A stretch of 64,000 nucleotides of DNA from Acidobacteriota bacterium (GTDB lineage: Bacteria > Acidobacteriota > Thermoanaerobaculia > Multivoradales > JBCCEF01): contig JBCCHV010000013.1 of the NCBI GenBank assembly GCA_039028635.1, forward strand, positions 1 to 64,000. The letters are read 5' to 3'. The first letter of the stretch is position 1. Every line of letters starts with the position of its first letter. The notes beneath the pieces were generated by a model that did not search any database, had not been told where the DNA came from, and was given only the letters and a program-made list of their open reading frames with translations. Positions 17,468 to 26,414 of this stretch are shown here, one piece after another. Position numbers and translations under genes: made by a program.

Positions 17468-18331
17468 GTGAGCCCAACGCCAGCGAAGTGCTCTCCACTG
17501 CGATCGGACTCCGATCGCTGGTCCGAGTTGCATTGCGGGCGCCGCACGTTCCTGTCCGGCGTGGCAGCGGCGACGATTGGCGCATGGTGGCGGATCGACC
17601 GCTGGACGACCGAGGCCGCAGAGGTTCCGGATGCTCCGGCCTCCACCGCTCGGGGCATCTTGAGTTTGCGCCTCCAAGCCACCGATCTCGACGCCCAAGC
17701 GCGCTTCTACGGCGAAGCGCTCGGCTTCTCGATTGGCCGAACCAAAGATCGACTGAGGGTCCAGGCCGGAGGGACTGAGATCGAATTCTCGACCGCTCCC
17801 GAGGGCACTCAGCCGATCTACCACCTGGCTTGGTCGATTCCTTCCAACCTGCTGGCATCGGCCAAGGTCTGGCTCGCCGAGCGCACGCCCTTGTTGGTTC
17901 ATCCGGATGGGCGGGACGAGTTTCACTTCCGGCGGCCGCAACGTCGTGCCGCCTACTTTGCGGATCCGGCTGGCAATATCCTCGAAGTGATCACCCGAGA
18001 TCGCCTTGGCGATCGGCAGGAAGGGCCCTTCGACCGCCGTCATCTGCTCTCCGTCAACCACGCCGGATTGGTGGTCGACGACATGACGGCGGCGATCGAA
18101 GAGATCCGCCGTGGGCTCGGCCTCGAGCTGCGCTACGAACCCACGGCCCACTTCGCCCAGCTCGGGGACGAGCATCGCCACCTGGTGCTGGTGACGCGGC
18201 AGCGGCTTTGGCTTCCGGAGAGAAAGGTCCCCGCGGAGGTTTTCGCGACCGAGGTGCACCTCGACGGAGACCAGGACGCAAGGCTCGACTTGGCGGGCTA
18301 TCCCTACCGCCTGCGTATCGGTTCGTCCTGA
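17468..18331 (+). CDS. Tat-exported VOC (glyoxalase-like) protein
   Basis: 287 residues from a GTG with GGAGG five bases upstream. The N-terminus contains a twin-arginine signal (GRRTFLSGVAAATIGAWW). Two vicinal-oxygen-chelate modules follow: residues about 62-180 (ILSLRLQATDLDAQARFYGEALGF ... AAYFADPAGNILEVITRD) and a second half from LLSVNHAGLVVDDM. The metal-binding Glu in NILEVI is visible. VOC proteins include glyoxalase I, extradiol dioxygenases and resistance proteins. Most are cytosolic, so Tat export of a folded, perhaps metal-loaded, VOC protein is unusual. The substrate is unknown. Confidence 0.85.
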   Translation: MSPTPAKCSPLRSDSDRWSELHCGRRTFLSGVAAATIGAWWRIDRWTTEAAEVPDAPASTARGILSLRLQATDLDAQARFYGEALGFSIGRTKDRLRVQAGGTEIEFSTAPEGTQPIYHLAWSIPSNLLASAKVWLAERTPLLVHPDGRDEFHFRRPQRRAAYFADPAGNILEVITRDRLGDRQEGPFDRRHLLSVNHAGLVVDDMTAAIEEIRRGLGLELRYEPTAHFAQLGDEHRHLVLVTRQRLWLPERKVPAEVFATEVHLDGDQDARLDLAGYPYRLRIGSS

Positions 18332-18354
18332 GATTTCCGCGCTTTGCCTGAAAG

Positions 18355-19296
18355 TCAGGGCACGGTCATCGACCAAGCGTTGGTGTTGCCGGACTCGAAG
18401 CCGTCCTCGAACAGAATCGGAATGGCGACGAAGCCGCGTCGGGTGCCCTTGGCATCGACGAACTCGCCGGTGAGCCGGCCTGCTTCGTTGATGCCCACCG
18501 ACAGAGTGCCGGCGGCTCCCGGAACGTCGCAGGGCTCGAAGACGCCAGCCGTCCAGACAAACCCATGGGGAGATCCGCCAGCGTCGAAGTAGGTGCCGAC
18601 GACATCCCCGGTGTTGTTGATGCCGCCGGTCACGGTCGAAACGGCGCCGGGAAAATCGAGAGTCGAGTAGGCACCGGCGGTGCTGCGCCGAAATCCGTGG
18701 CGCGAGCCGGTGGTGTCGTCGTAGTGGCCGACGATCTCGCCCAGGTCGTTGATGCCGCGGGCGCGGGACTCGGCGGCCCCCGGAACATCGACGTTGATCA
18801 GGGTGCCTCCGAGTCGCGCGAAGGCGTGTCGAATGCCGTCAGATCCCTCGTATTCGCCGACGATTTCCCCAAGATTGTTGACGCCGCGAATCACCGTCTG
18901 ATCCGCTCCGGGATACTCCACCCAGCTGTACAGGCCGCCGATGAGCTCGAAACCGTCCTGACCACTCGAGCGCAGGGCCGAGCCGACGACGACGCCGGCG
19001 TCGTTGATGTCGAAAGCGCGGCGGTCGCCGATGGAGGTCGGTGGATCGATGTCGACGATGGTCCCCGCACAGCGCCTAATCGCGTGGGCGGTCGAGAAAT
19101 CGCTGGCATCGGTCTGGTAGTAGCCGGCTTCGCAACCGGTGTCGTTGATCCCCCGGCCACCGGTGATCGGGGCTCCCGGAACCTCGAAGATCTCGAACTC
19201 GTAGCTGCCGGCGTCGACTGTCGACGCCAGAATGATCAGGCTGGCGGTCGCCGCTCCGGTGCAGGCTCTCCGCAGGAGACATCGCCCAATCGACAT
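18355..19296 (-). CDS. secreted HAF-repeat protein with DGFESG tail
   Basis: 313 residues with a signal peptide (ATASLIILASTVDAG). The body consists of tandem HAF-type extracellular repeats, each with a core such as GINDLGEIVGHYDD, GVNNLGEIVGEYEG or GINNTGDVVGTYFD followed by HGF or HAF; at least six units are visible. Together they should form a beta-propeller. The function of this repeat family is unknown. The last 19 residues start LFEDGFESGN with Trp at position 14, identical in layout to three other exported proteins in this window. It is convergent with the VOC gene, 23 bases away. Confidence 0.9.
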   Translation of the reverse strand: MSIGRCLLRRACTGAATASLIILASTVDAGSYEFEIFEVPGAPITGGRGINDTGCEAGYYQTDASDFSTAHAIRRCAGTIVDIDPPTSIGDRRAFDINDAGVVVGSALRSSGQDGFELIGGLYSWVEYPGADQTVIRGVNNLGEIVGEYEGSDGIRHAFARLGGTLINVDVPGAAESRARGINDLGEIVGHYDDTTGSRHGFRRSTAGAYSTLDFPGAVSTVTGGINNTGDVVGTYFDAGGSPHGFVWTAGVFEPCDVPGAAGTLSVGINEAGRLTGEFVDAKGTRRGFVAIPILFEDGFESGNTNAWSMTVP

Positions 19297-19482
19297 GCGC
19301 TCAGGCTAACAGATGCCGTTGGTCCTCCGGAGCCTTTGCCCAGGGCGCGAGATCGAGGCTCGCTGAATCACGCCTTCTAGGCTGACTGAGGGATCAGGAG
19401 AGCTCGTCAGGGCCGGTTGTGTGTCTTGGGATGTGCTCTCTGAGGACCAGTCTTCAAGGATTAACATGCGCATATACTTGTA

Positions 19483-19516
19483 ATTTGACAAATTAAAATT
19501 TTGAATTTAGTTTTTT
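19483..19516 (+). promoter_or_regulatory. AT-rich island and promoter upstream of the peptide gene
   Basis: A sharp AT-rich block in GC-rich DNA with TTGACA at 19485-19490 and, 17 bases later, TAGTTT as a possible -10. It would give a leader of about 90 bases before the GTG at 19610. A similar block (AAATTTTAAAATTT) lies at about 19951-19970 before the next gene. Confidence 0.5.
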
Positions 19517-19609
19517 TGGTATTCCGATATAGACCGGAGTGCCTTGAACCTCGGCAGGCGCTTCGGTGCGGGTGTCCCGCCGGGGTGCAACTGAACGAGG
19601 AGGTTTATC

Positions 19610-19801
19610 GTGAAGAAGCTTCGTAATCTTGGCCTCGCCTTTGCCATGGTAGCCACTCTGGCTCTCAATTTCGGCGTCATGGGTGCGACCGTACAGGTTG
19701 CAGAAAGCAACACGCCCTGCACGGATCGTTATGACGATTACTTCGAAGAGGATGGCCAGTGGTGTGCCTGTATGTGGGGCCGCTACGGCTACGAGTGCTA
19801 G
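19610..19801 (+). CDS. small exported Cys-rich peptide
   Basis: 63 residues from a GTG with a strong GAGGAGG at 19597-19603. A signal peptide (LGLAFAMVATLALNFGVMGA) precedes a mature region of about 37 residues, which is acidic and contains four Cys: one in NTPCTD, two in WCACMW and one as the last residue. The spacing would allow two disulfides. No named peptide family is recognised. A perfect 13-bp hairpin follows, then the propeller lipoprotein gene of a probable export-type operon. Possible roles are a secreted signal, a bacteriocin-like peptide or a substrate of the downstream proteins; all are inference. Confidence 0.75.
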   Translation: MKKLRNLGLAFAMVATLALNFGVMGATVQVAESNTPCTDRYDDYFEEDGQWCACMWGRYGYEC

Positions 19802-19819
19802 TTCCTCGCTAGCACCACC

Positions 19820-19849
19820 CCGTGGGGGATTGGCTTCAATCCCCCACGG
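19820..19849 (+). terminator. perfect hairpin after the peptide gene
   Basis: CCGTGGGGGATTG pairs exactly with CAATCCCCCACGG around a GCTT loop. No long T-run follows, so it may be a partial terminator or an mRNA-stabilising hairpin. Either would let the peptide message exceed that of the downstream operon. Confidence 0.65.
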
Positions 19850-19934
19850 ATTCGCCGTTCGTCTTCGACAACTTCGATCATCCCAATGTGGTGAGCCGTC
19901 CTGCCCAGGAGGCTCTTGCGTCGGCGATGCGATA

Positions 19935-19970
19935 TGCATATAATAATAAATGTTAAATTTTAAAATTTGA
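19935..19970 (+). promoter_or_regulatory. AT-rich promoter of the propeller/RND operon
   Basis: TATAAT at 19939-19944 lies in an AT-rich block, with CTTGCG about 18 bases upstream as a weak -35. The block continues as GTTAAATTTTAAAATTTGAG into the ribosome binding site (GAGAGG) of the lipoprotein gene. Confidence 0.55.
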
Positions 19971-19984
19971 GAGGTTGTCGTGTC

Positions 19985-21007
19985 ATGGTGAAGCATAGTC
20001 TGGCGCTCCTCGCAATGGTTCCCTGGCTCTTGGTAGGTTGTTCGGAGGGCGTTTCAGTGGAGCTGTCCGAAGGTGTGTCTGTAGTTCGAAACGCCGGGGC
20101 AGGGACAGTGCCTGGACTAGAAGAGCAGCTCATTCCGCAATGGGAGCTTGGCTCCGTCGATGGCGACGACATGTACTTCTCGACCCTCATGGGTATCGAC
20201 TTCGACGATGCTGGAAATCTCTACGGGCTCGATTTTCGGGACCAGACGATTACGAAGATCGATGCTGACAAAGGCGAGATCATGGGTCGTTTCGGGGCCA
20301 AGGGACAAGGCCCCGGTGAGCTTGCCGGAAGTCGTAGTCTGGCCTGGTTTCAGGGCAAGGTCTTGGTGGCGAACGAAGGCAACGGTCGGGTCGAGGTATT
20401 CAGCGAGGATGGTGAGCCTCTCGATCCGGTCCGGCTCAGCGAGGTGGCGACTCCCTCCTACGTTTTCGCCCATGGAGATCATTTGATGGTCGGGCGTAGG
20501 TTCGTTCCGGACGGCCACTTCGTTTATCGCTATGGCCAAGACCTCCAGGCGGCGGAGCCTCTCAAGGAAGCCGGGAGAATGGCGGAGAGGCTCGACTTCT
20601 TGCGCAGCCACAATTTGCAGTGTCCGACGGCCGACGGCACTTGGATCGTCTACATGTTGCTCGACAAGATCGAGAAGATCGACGATTCGGGGAATACCGT
20701 CATCAGCATGTCTCGCGAGCTCGACTGGGACTTTCCGGTCGAAGAAGATGGCGAGGTCGTTCCCGAGATCCTCGTGACCCGTCGCTGCGCGACCGATCCC
20801 GAGGGCAATCTCTACGTCATCTACAGCAATCCGGAAGACTGGAAGCGCGGCAACGATGTGTTCAAGTTCGCCCCCGATGGCCGTCTTCTCGGCAAGGCCT
20901 TCACGCTTCCGGTGCACCGTGCGACGGCCCTAGCGTTCGACGGGCAAGGTGACCTCTACTACAGCGACGGCGTCACCCTCTTCAAGGCCCAGGTGCAGGC
21001 GGGCTGA
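19985..21007 (+). CDS. six-bladed beta-propeller lipoprotein
   Basis: 340 residues from the ATG at 19985 (GAGAGG ten bases upstream). A lipobox (PWLLVGC) makes it a lipoprotein. The body has NHL-like propeller motifs: GIDFDDAGNLYGLDFRDQTITKID, GRFGAKGQGPGEL, VANEGNGRVEVFSEDG, ATDPEGNLYVIY and LAFDGQGDLYYSDG. It resembles the 6-bladed beta-propeller proteins found beside small secreted peptides in several phyla. It is followed within 5 bases by a thioredoxin-like gene. A role as a periplasmic or surface binding protein for the peptide or another secreted product is inference. Confidence 0.85.
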   Translation: MVKHSLALLAMVPWLLVGCSEGVSVELSEGVSVVRNAGAGTVPGLEEQLIPQWELGSVDGDDMYFSTLMGIDFDDAGNLYGLDFRDQTITKIDADKGEIMGRFGAKGQGPGELAGSRSLAWFQGKVLVANEGNGRVEVFSEDGEPLDPVRLSEVATPSYVFAHGDHLMVGRRFVPDGHFVYRYGQDLQAAEPLKEAGRMAERLDFLRSHNLQCPTADGTWIVYMLLDKIEKIDDSGNTVISMSRELDWDFPVEEDGEVVPEILVTRRCATDPEGNLYVIYSNPEDWKRGNDVFKFAPDGRLLGKAFTLPVHRATALAFDGQGDLYYSDGVTLFKAQVQAG

Positions 21008-21011
21008 GGCG

Positions 21012-21620
21012 GTGAACGGCTGGCTGGGAGCGGCACTCGTCCTGCTCGTGCTGAACGGGGTCTTGATCTACCAGAATCAGATGCTTCGCGGGCGTAGTGC
21101 TGCGATCGAGAAGGCGGCCCATGGTGCCGATCTCGAGCGTGGCGAGGTGGACCTCCTGGCTGCTTCGGCGCAATTAGTCGGCACCTGTGTGCCGCGGGCC
21201 GAAGAGCCTCTGCAATCAGAGAGCGCCGAGCCCGCTCTACGCCCCCTGAGGCTACAGCTCTACTTCTCTCTGGCGAGCGACTGCATCTCTTGTGTCCAGG
21301 CGGAAGTCGAGAAGTTGCACAGTCTTCTCGAGTACGCCGATCAACGCGGTGTTGCTCTGCAGGTGGAAGGTTTTGCGAACATTGGTGATCCTCTGGCTCG
21401 ACGGACTCTCGATCGCGACCTCCGGCCGGCCTTCCCGGTGAGCCATGTGGGAGATGTCAGGGGTGCATTGGCATCGATGGGGCTATCCGGAACACCGGTC
21501 CTGGTGCTGCTCGACGAGGCCAGTGGTCGGGCCTTGGGGGCGCATTTCCCGGCCCGCTTCGACAAGCGGGACCGGCGCTTCATCGATCGGGTGCAGCAGC
21601 TCCTGGAACCTTGCGCCTGA
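21012..21620 (+). CDS. membrane-anchored thioredoxin-like protein
   Basis: 202 residues from a GTG at 21012 that follows the lipoprotein stop by four bases. One N-terminal helix (WLGAALVLLVLNGVLIY) anchors a periplasmic domain. The domain has a thioredoxin-type strand and active site (QLYFSLASDCISCVQAEVEKL, i.e. a CISC motif), a cis-Pro site (SGTPVLVLLD) and a C-terminal helix. It probably acts as a thiol-disulfide oxidoreductase in the periplasm. A natural substrate would be the four-Cys peptide or the rhodanese encoded next, but this is inference. Confidence 0.82.
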   Translation: MNGWLGAALVLLVLNGVLIYQNQMLRGRSAAIEKAAHGADLERGEVDLLAASAQLVGTCVPRAEEPLQSESAEPALRPLRLQLYFSLASDCISCVQAEVEKLHSLLEYADQRGVALQVEGFANIGDPLARRTLDRDLRPAFPVSHVGDVRGALASMGLSGTPVLVLLDEASGRALGAHFPARFDKRDRRFIDRVQQLLEPCA

Positions 21621-22021
21621 GCTACGGCGGGCGGTTCGCGGGGTTGCTACTGGTGGTGCTCCTCGTCAGTACCGGCTGTCAGCGAGGGCTCTCGGGCCTG
21701 CCGATGATCGTCGGGCTCGACGACGTTCGGGCTGCGGTCGGTGATCCCGAAGTCGTCCTGATCGATGCTCGCTTCGAGCTCCAGTACCAGTTGGGGCACA
21801 TTCCCGGAGCCGTGCACTTCTCCCTTTCCGAGGCGAGCGACGATTTCATCGCCCGGCATGATCTGCACAATCGAATGGCCATCGTGTACTGCGGAAGTCC
21901 GGAGTGCGATGCCGCCGGGGTTGCCGCAGCATTGCTCCGTTCGAGAGGGTGCCGAAGGGTGTTGGTCTTCCCGGGGGGCTGGCAGGAGTGGGCTGAGCAC
22001 CATGCCGCGAGAGGTCATTGA
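21611..22021 (+). CDS. rhodanese-domain lipoprotein
   Basis: 136 residues from a TTG that overlaps the previous gene by ten bases. A lipobox (VVLLVSTGC) predicts lipidation. A single rhodanese domain follows: LIDARFELQYQLGHIPGAVH, then the active-site loop YCGSPEC with the catalytic Cys, and VFPGGWQEW near the end. Rhodaneses transfer sulfane sulfur or bind persulfides. A periplasmic rhodanese next to a CxxC thioredoxin-like protein suggests a thiol or sulfur step in handling a secreted product. The overlap implies translational coupling. Confidence 0.85.
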   Translation: MRLSYGGRFAGLLLVVLLVSTGCQRGLSGLPMIVGLDDVRAAVGDPEVVLIDARFELQYQLGHIPGAVHFSLSEASDDFIARHDLHNRMAIVYCGSPECDAAGVAAALLRSRGCRRVLVFPGGWQEWAEHHAARGH

Positions 22022-22108
22022 TGGCCGGAGGGGGCTCCGCGTCCGAGATCGCTCTCCGAGCTTGCGTTATCATTCATCTATGCGATTCGTGTAATCTTCT
22101 CGTGCGCG

Positions 22109-23350
22109 ATGTCGAATAGATCGAGAGGCCGCTGGTTCGCTCTCTTCCTCCTGGTGCTGATCGGGGGGGCAGGGGGAGTATGGCTCGGAGTTCTTCCTTT
22201 CGGGCCTACCGTCAGCCTGCCCTTGGCGGAGCCTGCGTCAGAGGGTGACGGCGGAGATGCCGCGGTGCTCGTCGAAGCCGGCGAGGTTGTTCGGGCCGAC
22301 CTGTCGTTGCGGACGGAGGCGACGGGCCACCTGCAAGCCTGGCGCCGAGTCGAGGTCAGTGCTCCAGCGGCGGGGCAGATCGTTCGTCGCCGGGTCGACG
22401 AAGGAGACTGGGTCGAGGCCGGTACAACGCTTCTCGAGCTCGATGATCGCGACGCTCGTCTCGAGCTCGAGGAGGCGCGCACTGAGTTACTCCGGGCGCG
22501 GGCCGAGTTCGCGGTCGAGTACGGCGGCGAGTATGCCCTCGATGAGGTGGCGGTTCCTTCCCCACAGGCCGACTCTGCTATGCGGGAGCATCAGGAGACC
22601 GAGCGGCTGTTCGAAAAAGGACTGGTGTCGCGTCAGGAGCTGCGGCGCAGCGAGCAAAAGCAGCAAGCCCTCGACTTGCTGAGGGGCGAGCATCGTCAGG
22701 ATGTGCAAGCGGCCACCAGCGGTTTGGCTCAAGCGGAGCAGCGGGTTGAGCGAGCCCAGCTTTCGCTGCAGAGGACTCGCGTTCGGGCTCCCTTCTTCGG
22801 TCGGATCGCCGACCTCCTCGTCGAGGAGGGACAGCGAGTCGCGGTGGGCGAGGCCTGCATGACCCTGCTCGACGACTCACGACTCAAGGTCGAGGTCGAG
22901 GTTCTGGAAGAAGATCTGGTGCGCCTGGCCACCGGCGCTTCGGCAGAGATTCGGTTGCCGTCGCTCGGCGATCTTCGGCTTGGGGGGACGATTCACAGCA
23001 TCAACCCGGCGGTCGATCCGGAGACTGGGACGGGACGATTGGCCGTTGCGATCTCCAACCGTGAGGGACGCCTCTTACCCGGTCTCTTCGCTGCCGTCCA
23101 GATCGAGACTCGGTTGCTCCGAGATCGCTTGCTGGTGCCACGGGCGGCGGTCCTCGATCGGGAAGGCCGCGAAGTCGCCTTTCGGATCGTCGATGGGCGA
23201 GCTCGTTGGAGCTATCTTCGGACCGGCGCCCGCGATGGAGATTGGGTGGAGGTACTGGAAGGCTTGAAGGAAGCCGACCGAGTCGCCGTTAGTGGCCATC
23301 TCACCCTCGCCCATGACGCCATTGTCCAGACGGTGGACGGCGACGGCTGA
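22109..23350 (+). CDS. RND efflux periplasmic adaptor (HlyD/AcrA family)
   Basis: 413 residues. An N-terminal membrane helix (WFALFLLVLIGGAGGVWLG) is followed by the first half of the lipoyl domain (VSAPAAGQIVRRRVDEGDWVEAGTTLLELD), a coiled-coil hairpin with tip motif RLFEKGLVSRQEL, the second lipoyl half (VRAPFFGRIADLLVEEGQRV), and beta-barrel and membrane-proximal domains. It would link the two RND pumps encoded next to an outer-membrane channel. No channel gene is found in this operon, so an outer-membrane partner must be encoded elsewhere. The gene starts 87 bases after the rhodanese gene. Confidence 0.93.
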   Translation: MSNRSRGRWFALFLLVLIGGAGGVWLGVLPFGPTVSLPLAEPASEGDGGDAAVLVEAGEVVRADLSLRTEATGHLQAWRRVEVSAPAAGQIVRRRVDEGDWVEAGTTLLELDDRDARLELEEARTELLRARAEFAVEYGGEYALDEVAVPSPQADSAMREHQETERLFEKGLVSRQELRRSEQKQQALDLLRGEHRQDVQAATSGLAQAEQRVERAQLSLQRTRVRAPFFGRIADLLVEEGQRVAVGEACMTLLDDSRLKVEVEVLEEDLVRLATGASAEIRLPSLGDLRLGGTIHSINPAVDPETGTGRLAVAISNREGRLLPGLFAAVQIETRLLRDRLLVPRAAVLDREGREVAFRIVDGRARWSYLRTGARDGDWVEVLEGLKEADRVAVSGHLTLAHDAIVQTVDGDG

Positions 23351-23372
23351 GGTCCGATTTGAAGAGCGACGG

Positions 23373-26300
23373 ATGAGAACGCTGATCGCTCTGTGCGTGC
23401 GCCGTCCGGTGGGAGTGATGGCCCTCTGCGGACTCGTCTTGGGCGCGTCGGTACTTGCGCTGGCCAAGCTGCCGGTCGAGCTCTTGCCGGGGTTGCGACT
23501 GCCAACTCTGGCGGTTTGGACCGGACTCCCGGATGTTCCGCCCGCGCGCGTCGAACGCACCGTAACGGAGCCCTTGGAAGAGGCTTTGGGTGGGCTTTCA
23601 GGTCTTCGTGAGCTGACCAGCAAGAGCCAGCTCGGCGGTAGTCTCGTACGGCTCGACTTCGGTTGGAATCAAGACCTCGACCTGACCCTCCTCGAGGTGC
23701 GCGAACAGCTCGACAGAATCGCCCACAAGCTTCCCGAAGAAGCTGTGCGCCCGGTGGTGCTGCGCATCGATCCGGCAGATCGCCCGATTCTGTGGATCGC
23801 CGTCTCGAACCGAGCCTCCGAGGGGACCTCCCCAGCGGATTTGGCGGCCGCCAAGCAGGTGGCCCGAGACGTTGTCGCTCGGCGCCTCGAGCAACTGCCG
23901 GGAGTTGCACGGGTCCGCCTGACCGGTGGCTTCGATCCCCGAATCGTTGCCCAATTCGATCCCGACCGGTTGCTGGCCCACCAAGTTGGGCTCGAGGCCG
24001 TTTCGGAGGCGATTCGGCGCTCCAACGTCAGCCTTTTCGGCGGTGTCGTGAGGCGGGGCCTTCTTCGCTATCCCCTCGAAGTCCGAGGAGAGATACAGAA
24101 TTTGGAGGAACTGGGCGATATTCGGGTCTCGGCGGCCGATGCGCCGGCAGTGCGCCTCGCGGACCTTGCCCGCTTGCAGAGAGGGTTCGAGGATCGTCGA
24201 GGAATGGTTCGCCTCGATGGTCGGGAGGTTCTCCTGCTGTTGGTGGAGCGCGCGACCGATGCCAATACCCTGCAAACGGCGGCCGCTGTCGCGACGGCCT
24301 TGGATGAGATGGAAGGGGATTTGCCGGGTCTCGAGCTCCGGATTGTGACCGACGAGAGCGTCTTCATTCGGCAAGCGATTCGTGGTGTCGTGCAGGCCTT
24401 GGCGCTCGGTGGGATCTTGGCCGTGATTGTGTTGTTCGCCTTCTTCCGTCGTCGCGGCCCCCTGATAGCGGTCGCGATGGCGATTCCTCTGTCGCTGGCG
24501 ATCACCACGGTTTTGTTCGATCTTCTCGACGTCTCGATCAACCTTCTCGCCCTCAGTGGATTGGCTCTCGGGATCGGCATGTTGCTGGACAATGCCATCG
24601 TTGTCGTCGAGAACGTTGCGCGCTGTAGGGAGGAGGGATTGGCTCGGGCAGAGTCCGCCATTCGCGGAGCCCACGAAGTCGCTCCGGCCGTGGTCACCAG
24701 CACCTTGACCACGCTTTCCGTCTTCTTGCCGCTGAGTTTCGTTCCGGGGCTCGGAGGGCGGCTGTTCCGAGATCAGTCGATGGCAGTGGTGGCATCCTTA
24801 CTGGCATCTCTGCTGGTTGCTCTGGCGGTCGTGCCGGTTTTGTTGGCGCGTGAGACGAAGGGGCGGGCGAATCCCCGCCCTCAGGCTCTGAGGCCGCAGT
24901 CAAGACAGCTCTACGAACGCCTGCTCGAGGCGGCGTTGGCTCGGCCAGGTCGGATAGCGGTTGGTGCGGTCCTGCTGATCTTCGGCGGCTTCTTGGCGCT
25001 CGCAGCCCTGCCGCGGGAACTGATTCCGGCGAGCGATCAGCGGCGACTCGAGCTCGAGGTGACCCTAGCCCCTGAGTCCGATCTTCCACTCCTGTCGCAA
25101 CTAGTGGCAGCGATCGAGACGGAAGTGGCCCGCTGGCCCGAAACCGCTCATTTGCTGGCCGATCTCGGTGAGCGGGACGAAGCTCGCCTGGAGCTCGATC
25201 CTCGGCCCATTTGGCAGGCCGACTTGGTGCTTCACCTGGGCGCTCCATTGTCGTCGGTGGAGGCTCGCCGACGCCTCCTGGCAGCAGGTGACAAGGTCGC
25301 AGTTTCAGGAGCTCGAACCGATCTTGAGCGTCTTCTCCTCCCGGACGAGGCGGATCTCTCGATCGACCTGAACGCCGAGTCTCGGGGGTTGATCGAGCCA
25401 CACGTGGCCATGGTGGAGGAGGAGTTGCGGTCTCTCACCTCATTGGCCAATGTGCGTCCGGCATCGACAGGCCGTCTTTCGTCCTTCCAGTTGTACTTCG
25501 ATCGCGAGAGCGCGGTGCGTTTCGGGGTCTCGCTGTCGGCTTTGGGAGATTCTGTGGAGGCCGCTACCCAGGGCCGCAACGCCGGCTCCCTGCGGCGTGT
25601 TCAGCGAGACTTACCGATCTCTTTGCACCTCCCGACCACGAGCTCCCTCGATGAGCTCGTCGAGCTTCCCGTGGCGACCAATACTGGGTTTCAGCCACTG
25701 AAGCGGTTTGTCCGGGTCGAGCCGCTCGAGATCGAGTCGGCCGTATGGCGGCGTGATCAGGTACCCGTGGTGCTGTGGTTTGCCGACCTGTCGCCGGGAG
25801 TAGGGCTTCAGCAAGCGGTAGGAGAGATTGGGAGATCTCTCGAGGGACGCCTTCCAACGGGGATTCGCGCCAAGGTTGGGGGAACCAATGAGGCCTTCCT
25901 GTCTGGACTGGAAGGCGCCGGCCGAAGCCTCCTCCTCAGTCTGTGCCTGATCTACTTGATCCTGGCCGCTCAGTTCGAGAGCTTCCTACAGCCACTGGTG
26001 GTCATCGCAGCGGTGCCCTTGGCCTTTGCAGGGGTTGCTCTGGCGCTTTGGTTGACTGGGCAGAGCCTCAACTTGCTGAGCTTGACCGGGGTCGTGGTGT
26101 TGACCGGAGTGGTGGTCAATGACGCGATCTTGAAGGTCGACCGCATCAATCGGTTGCGGCGCGCGGGAAACTCTCTCCGAGCCTCGATCCTGGAGGCCGG
26201 CGCGCAGCGGTTGCGGCCGATTCTGATGACTTCCATCACGACCGTGGCGGGTCTGATTCCGCTGGCTGTCGGAGCCGGTGCAGGGCAGGAGGTGCGGTCG

Positions 26301-26414
26301 CCACTGGCCCTGACCATTCTGGGAGGACTGTCGAGCTCCACCGTGTTGGTTCTCTTCGTCGTACCGGTCCTCTACCGGCTCATCTCGGGCTCCGGTGAGG
26401 ATCCGAGCTCGTGA
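23373..26414 (+). CDS. RND efflux pump, HAE-type, first of a tandem pair
   Basis: 1013 residues from the ATG at 23373. Twelve-helix RND layout: TM1 RPVGVMALCGLVLGASVLAL, a large periplasmic porter loop, TM4 with GMLLDNAIVVVEN (Asp406, with Asn where MexB-type pumps have a second Asp), and TM10 with VVVNDAILKVDRI (Lys921, the proton-relay lysine). It follows the adaptor by 22 bases. The next pump overlaps its stop codon by four bases. Tandem pumps of this type can form mixed trimers, as in MdtBC. The substrate is unknown; the neighbouring genes suggest a peptide or thiol compound, which is inference. Confidence 0.93.
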   Translation: MRTLIALCVRRPVGVMALCGLVLGASVLALAKLPVELLPGLRLPTLAVWTGLPDVPPARVERTVTEPLEEALGGLSGLRELTSKSQLGGSLVRLDFGWNQDLDLTLLEVREQLDRIAHKLPEEAVRPVVLRIDPADRPILWIAVSNRASEGTSPADLAAAKQVARDVVARRLEQLPGVARVRLTGGFDPRIVAQFDPDRLLAHQVGLEAVSEAIRRSNVSLFGGVVRRGLLRYPLEVRGEIQNLEELGDIRVSAADAPAVRLADLARLQRGFEDRRGMVRLDGREVLLLLVERATDANTLQTAAAVATALDEMEGDLPGLELRIVTDESVFIRQAIRGVVQALALGGILAVIVLFAFFRRRGPLIAVAMAIPLSLAITTVLFDLLDVSINLLALSGLALGIGMLLDNAIVVVENVARCREEGLARAESAIRGAHEVAPAVVTSTLTTLSVFLPLSFVPGLGGRLFRDQSMAVVASLLASLLVALAVVPVLLARETKGRANPRPQALRPQSRQLYERLLEAALARPGRIAVGAVLLIFGGFLALAALPRELIPASDQRRLELEVTLAPESDLPLLSQLVAAIETEVARWPETAHLLADLGERDEARLELDPRPIWQADLVLHLGAPLSSVEARRRLLAAGDKVAVSGARTDLERLLLPDEADLSIDLNAESRGLIEPHVAMVEEELRSLTSLANVRPASTGRLSSFQLYFDRESAVRFGVSLSALGDSVEAATQGRNAGSLRRVQRDLPISLHLPTTSSLDELVELPVATNTGFQPLKRFVRVEPLEIESAVWRRDQVPVVLWFADLSPGVGLQQAVGEIGRSLEGRLPTGIRAKVGGTNEAFLSGLEGAGRSLLLSLCLIYLILAAQFESFLQPLVVIAAVPLAFAGVALALWLTGQSLNLLSLTGVVVLTGVVVNDAILKVDRINRLRRAGNSLRASILEAGAQRLRPILMTSITTVAGLIPLAVGAGAGQEVRSPLALTILGGLSSSTVLVLFVVPVLYRLISGSGEDPSS

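Noticed and set aside
19610-19801. Assigning the Cys-rich peptide to the NVEALA family found beside propeller proteins in Bacteroidetes
   Set aside because: The context is similar but the NVEALA motif is absent and the Cys pattern cannot be matched with confidence.
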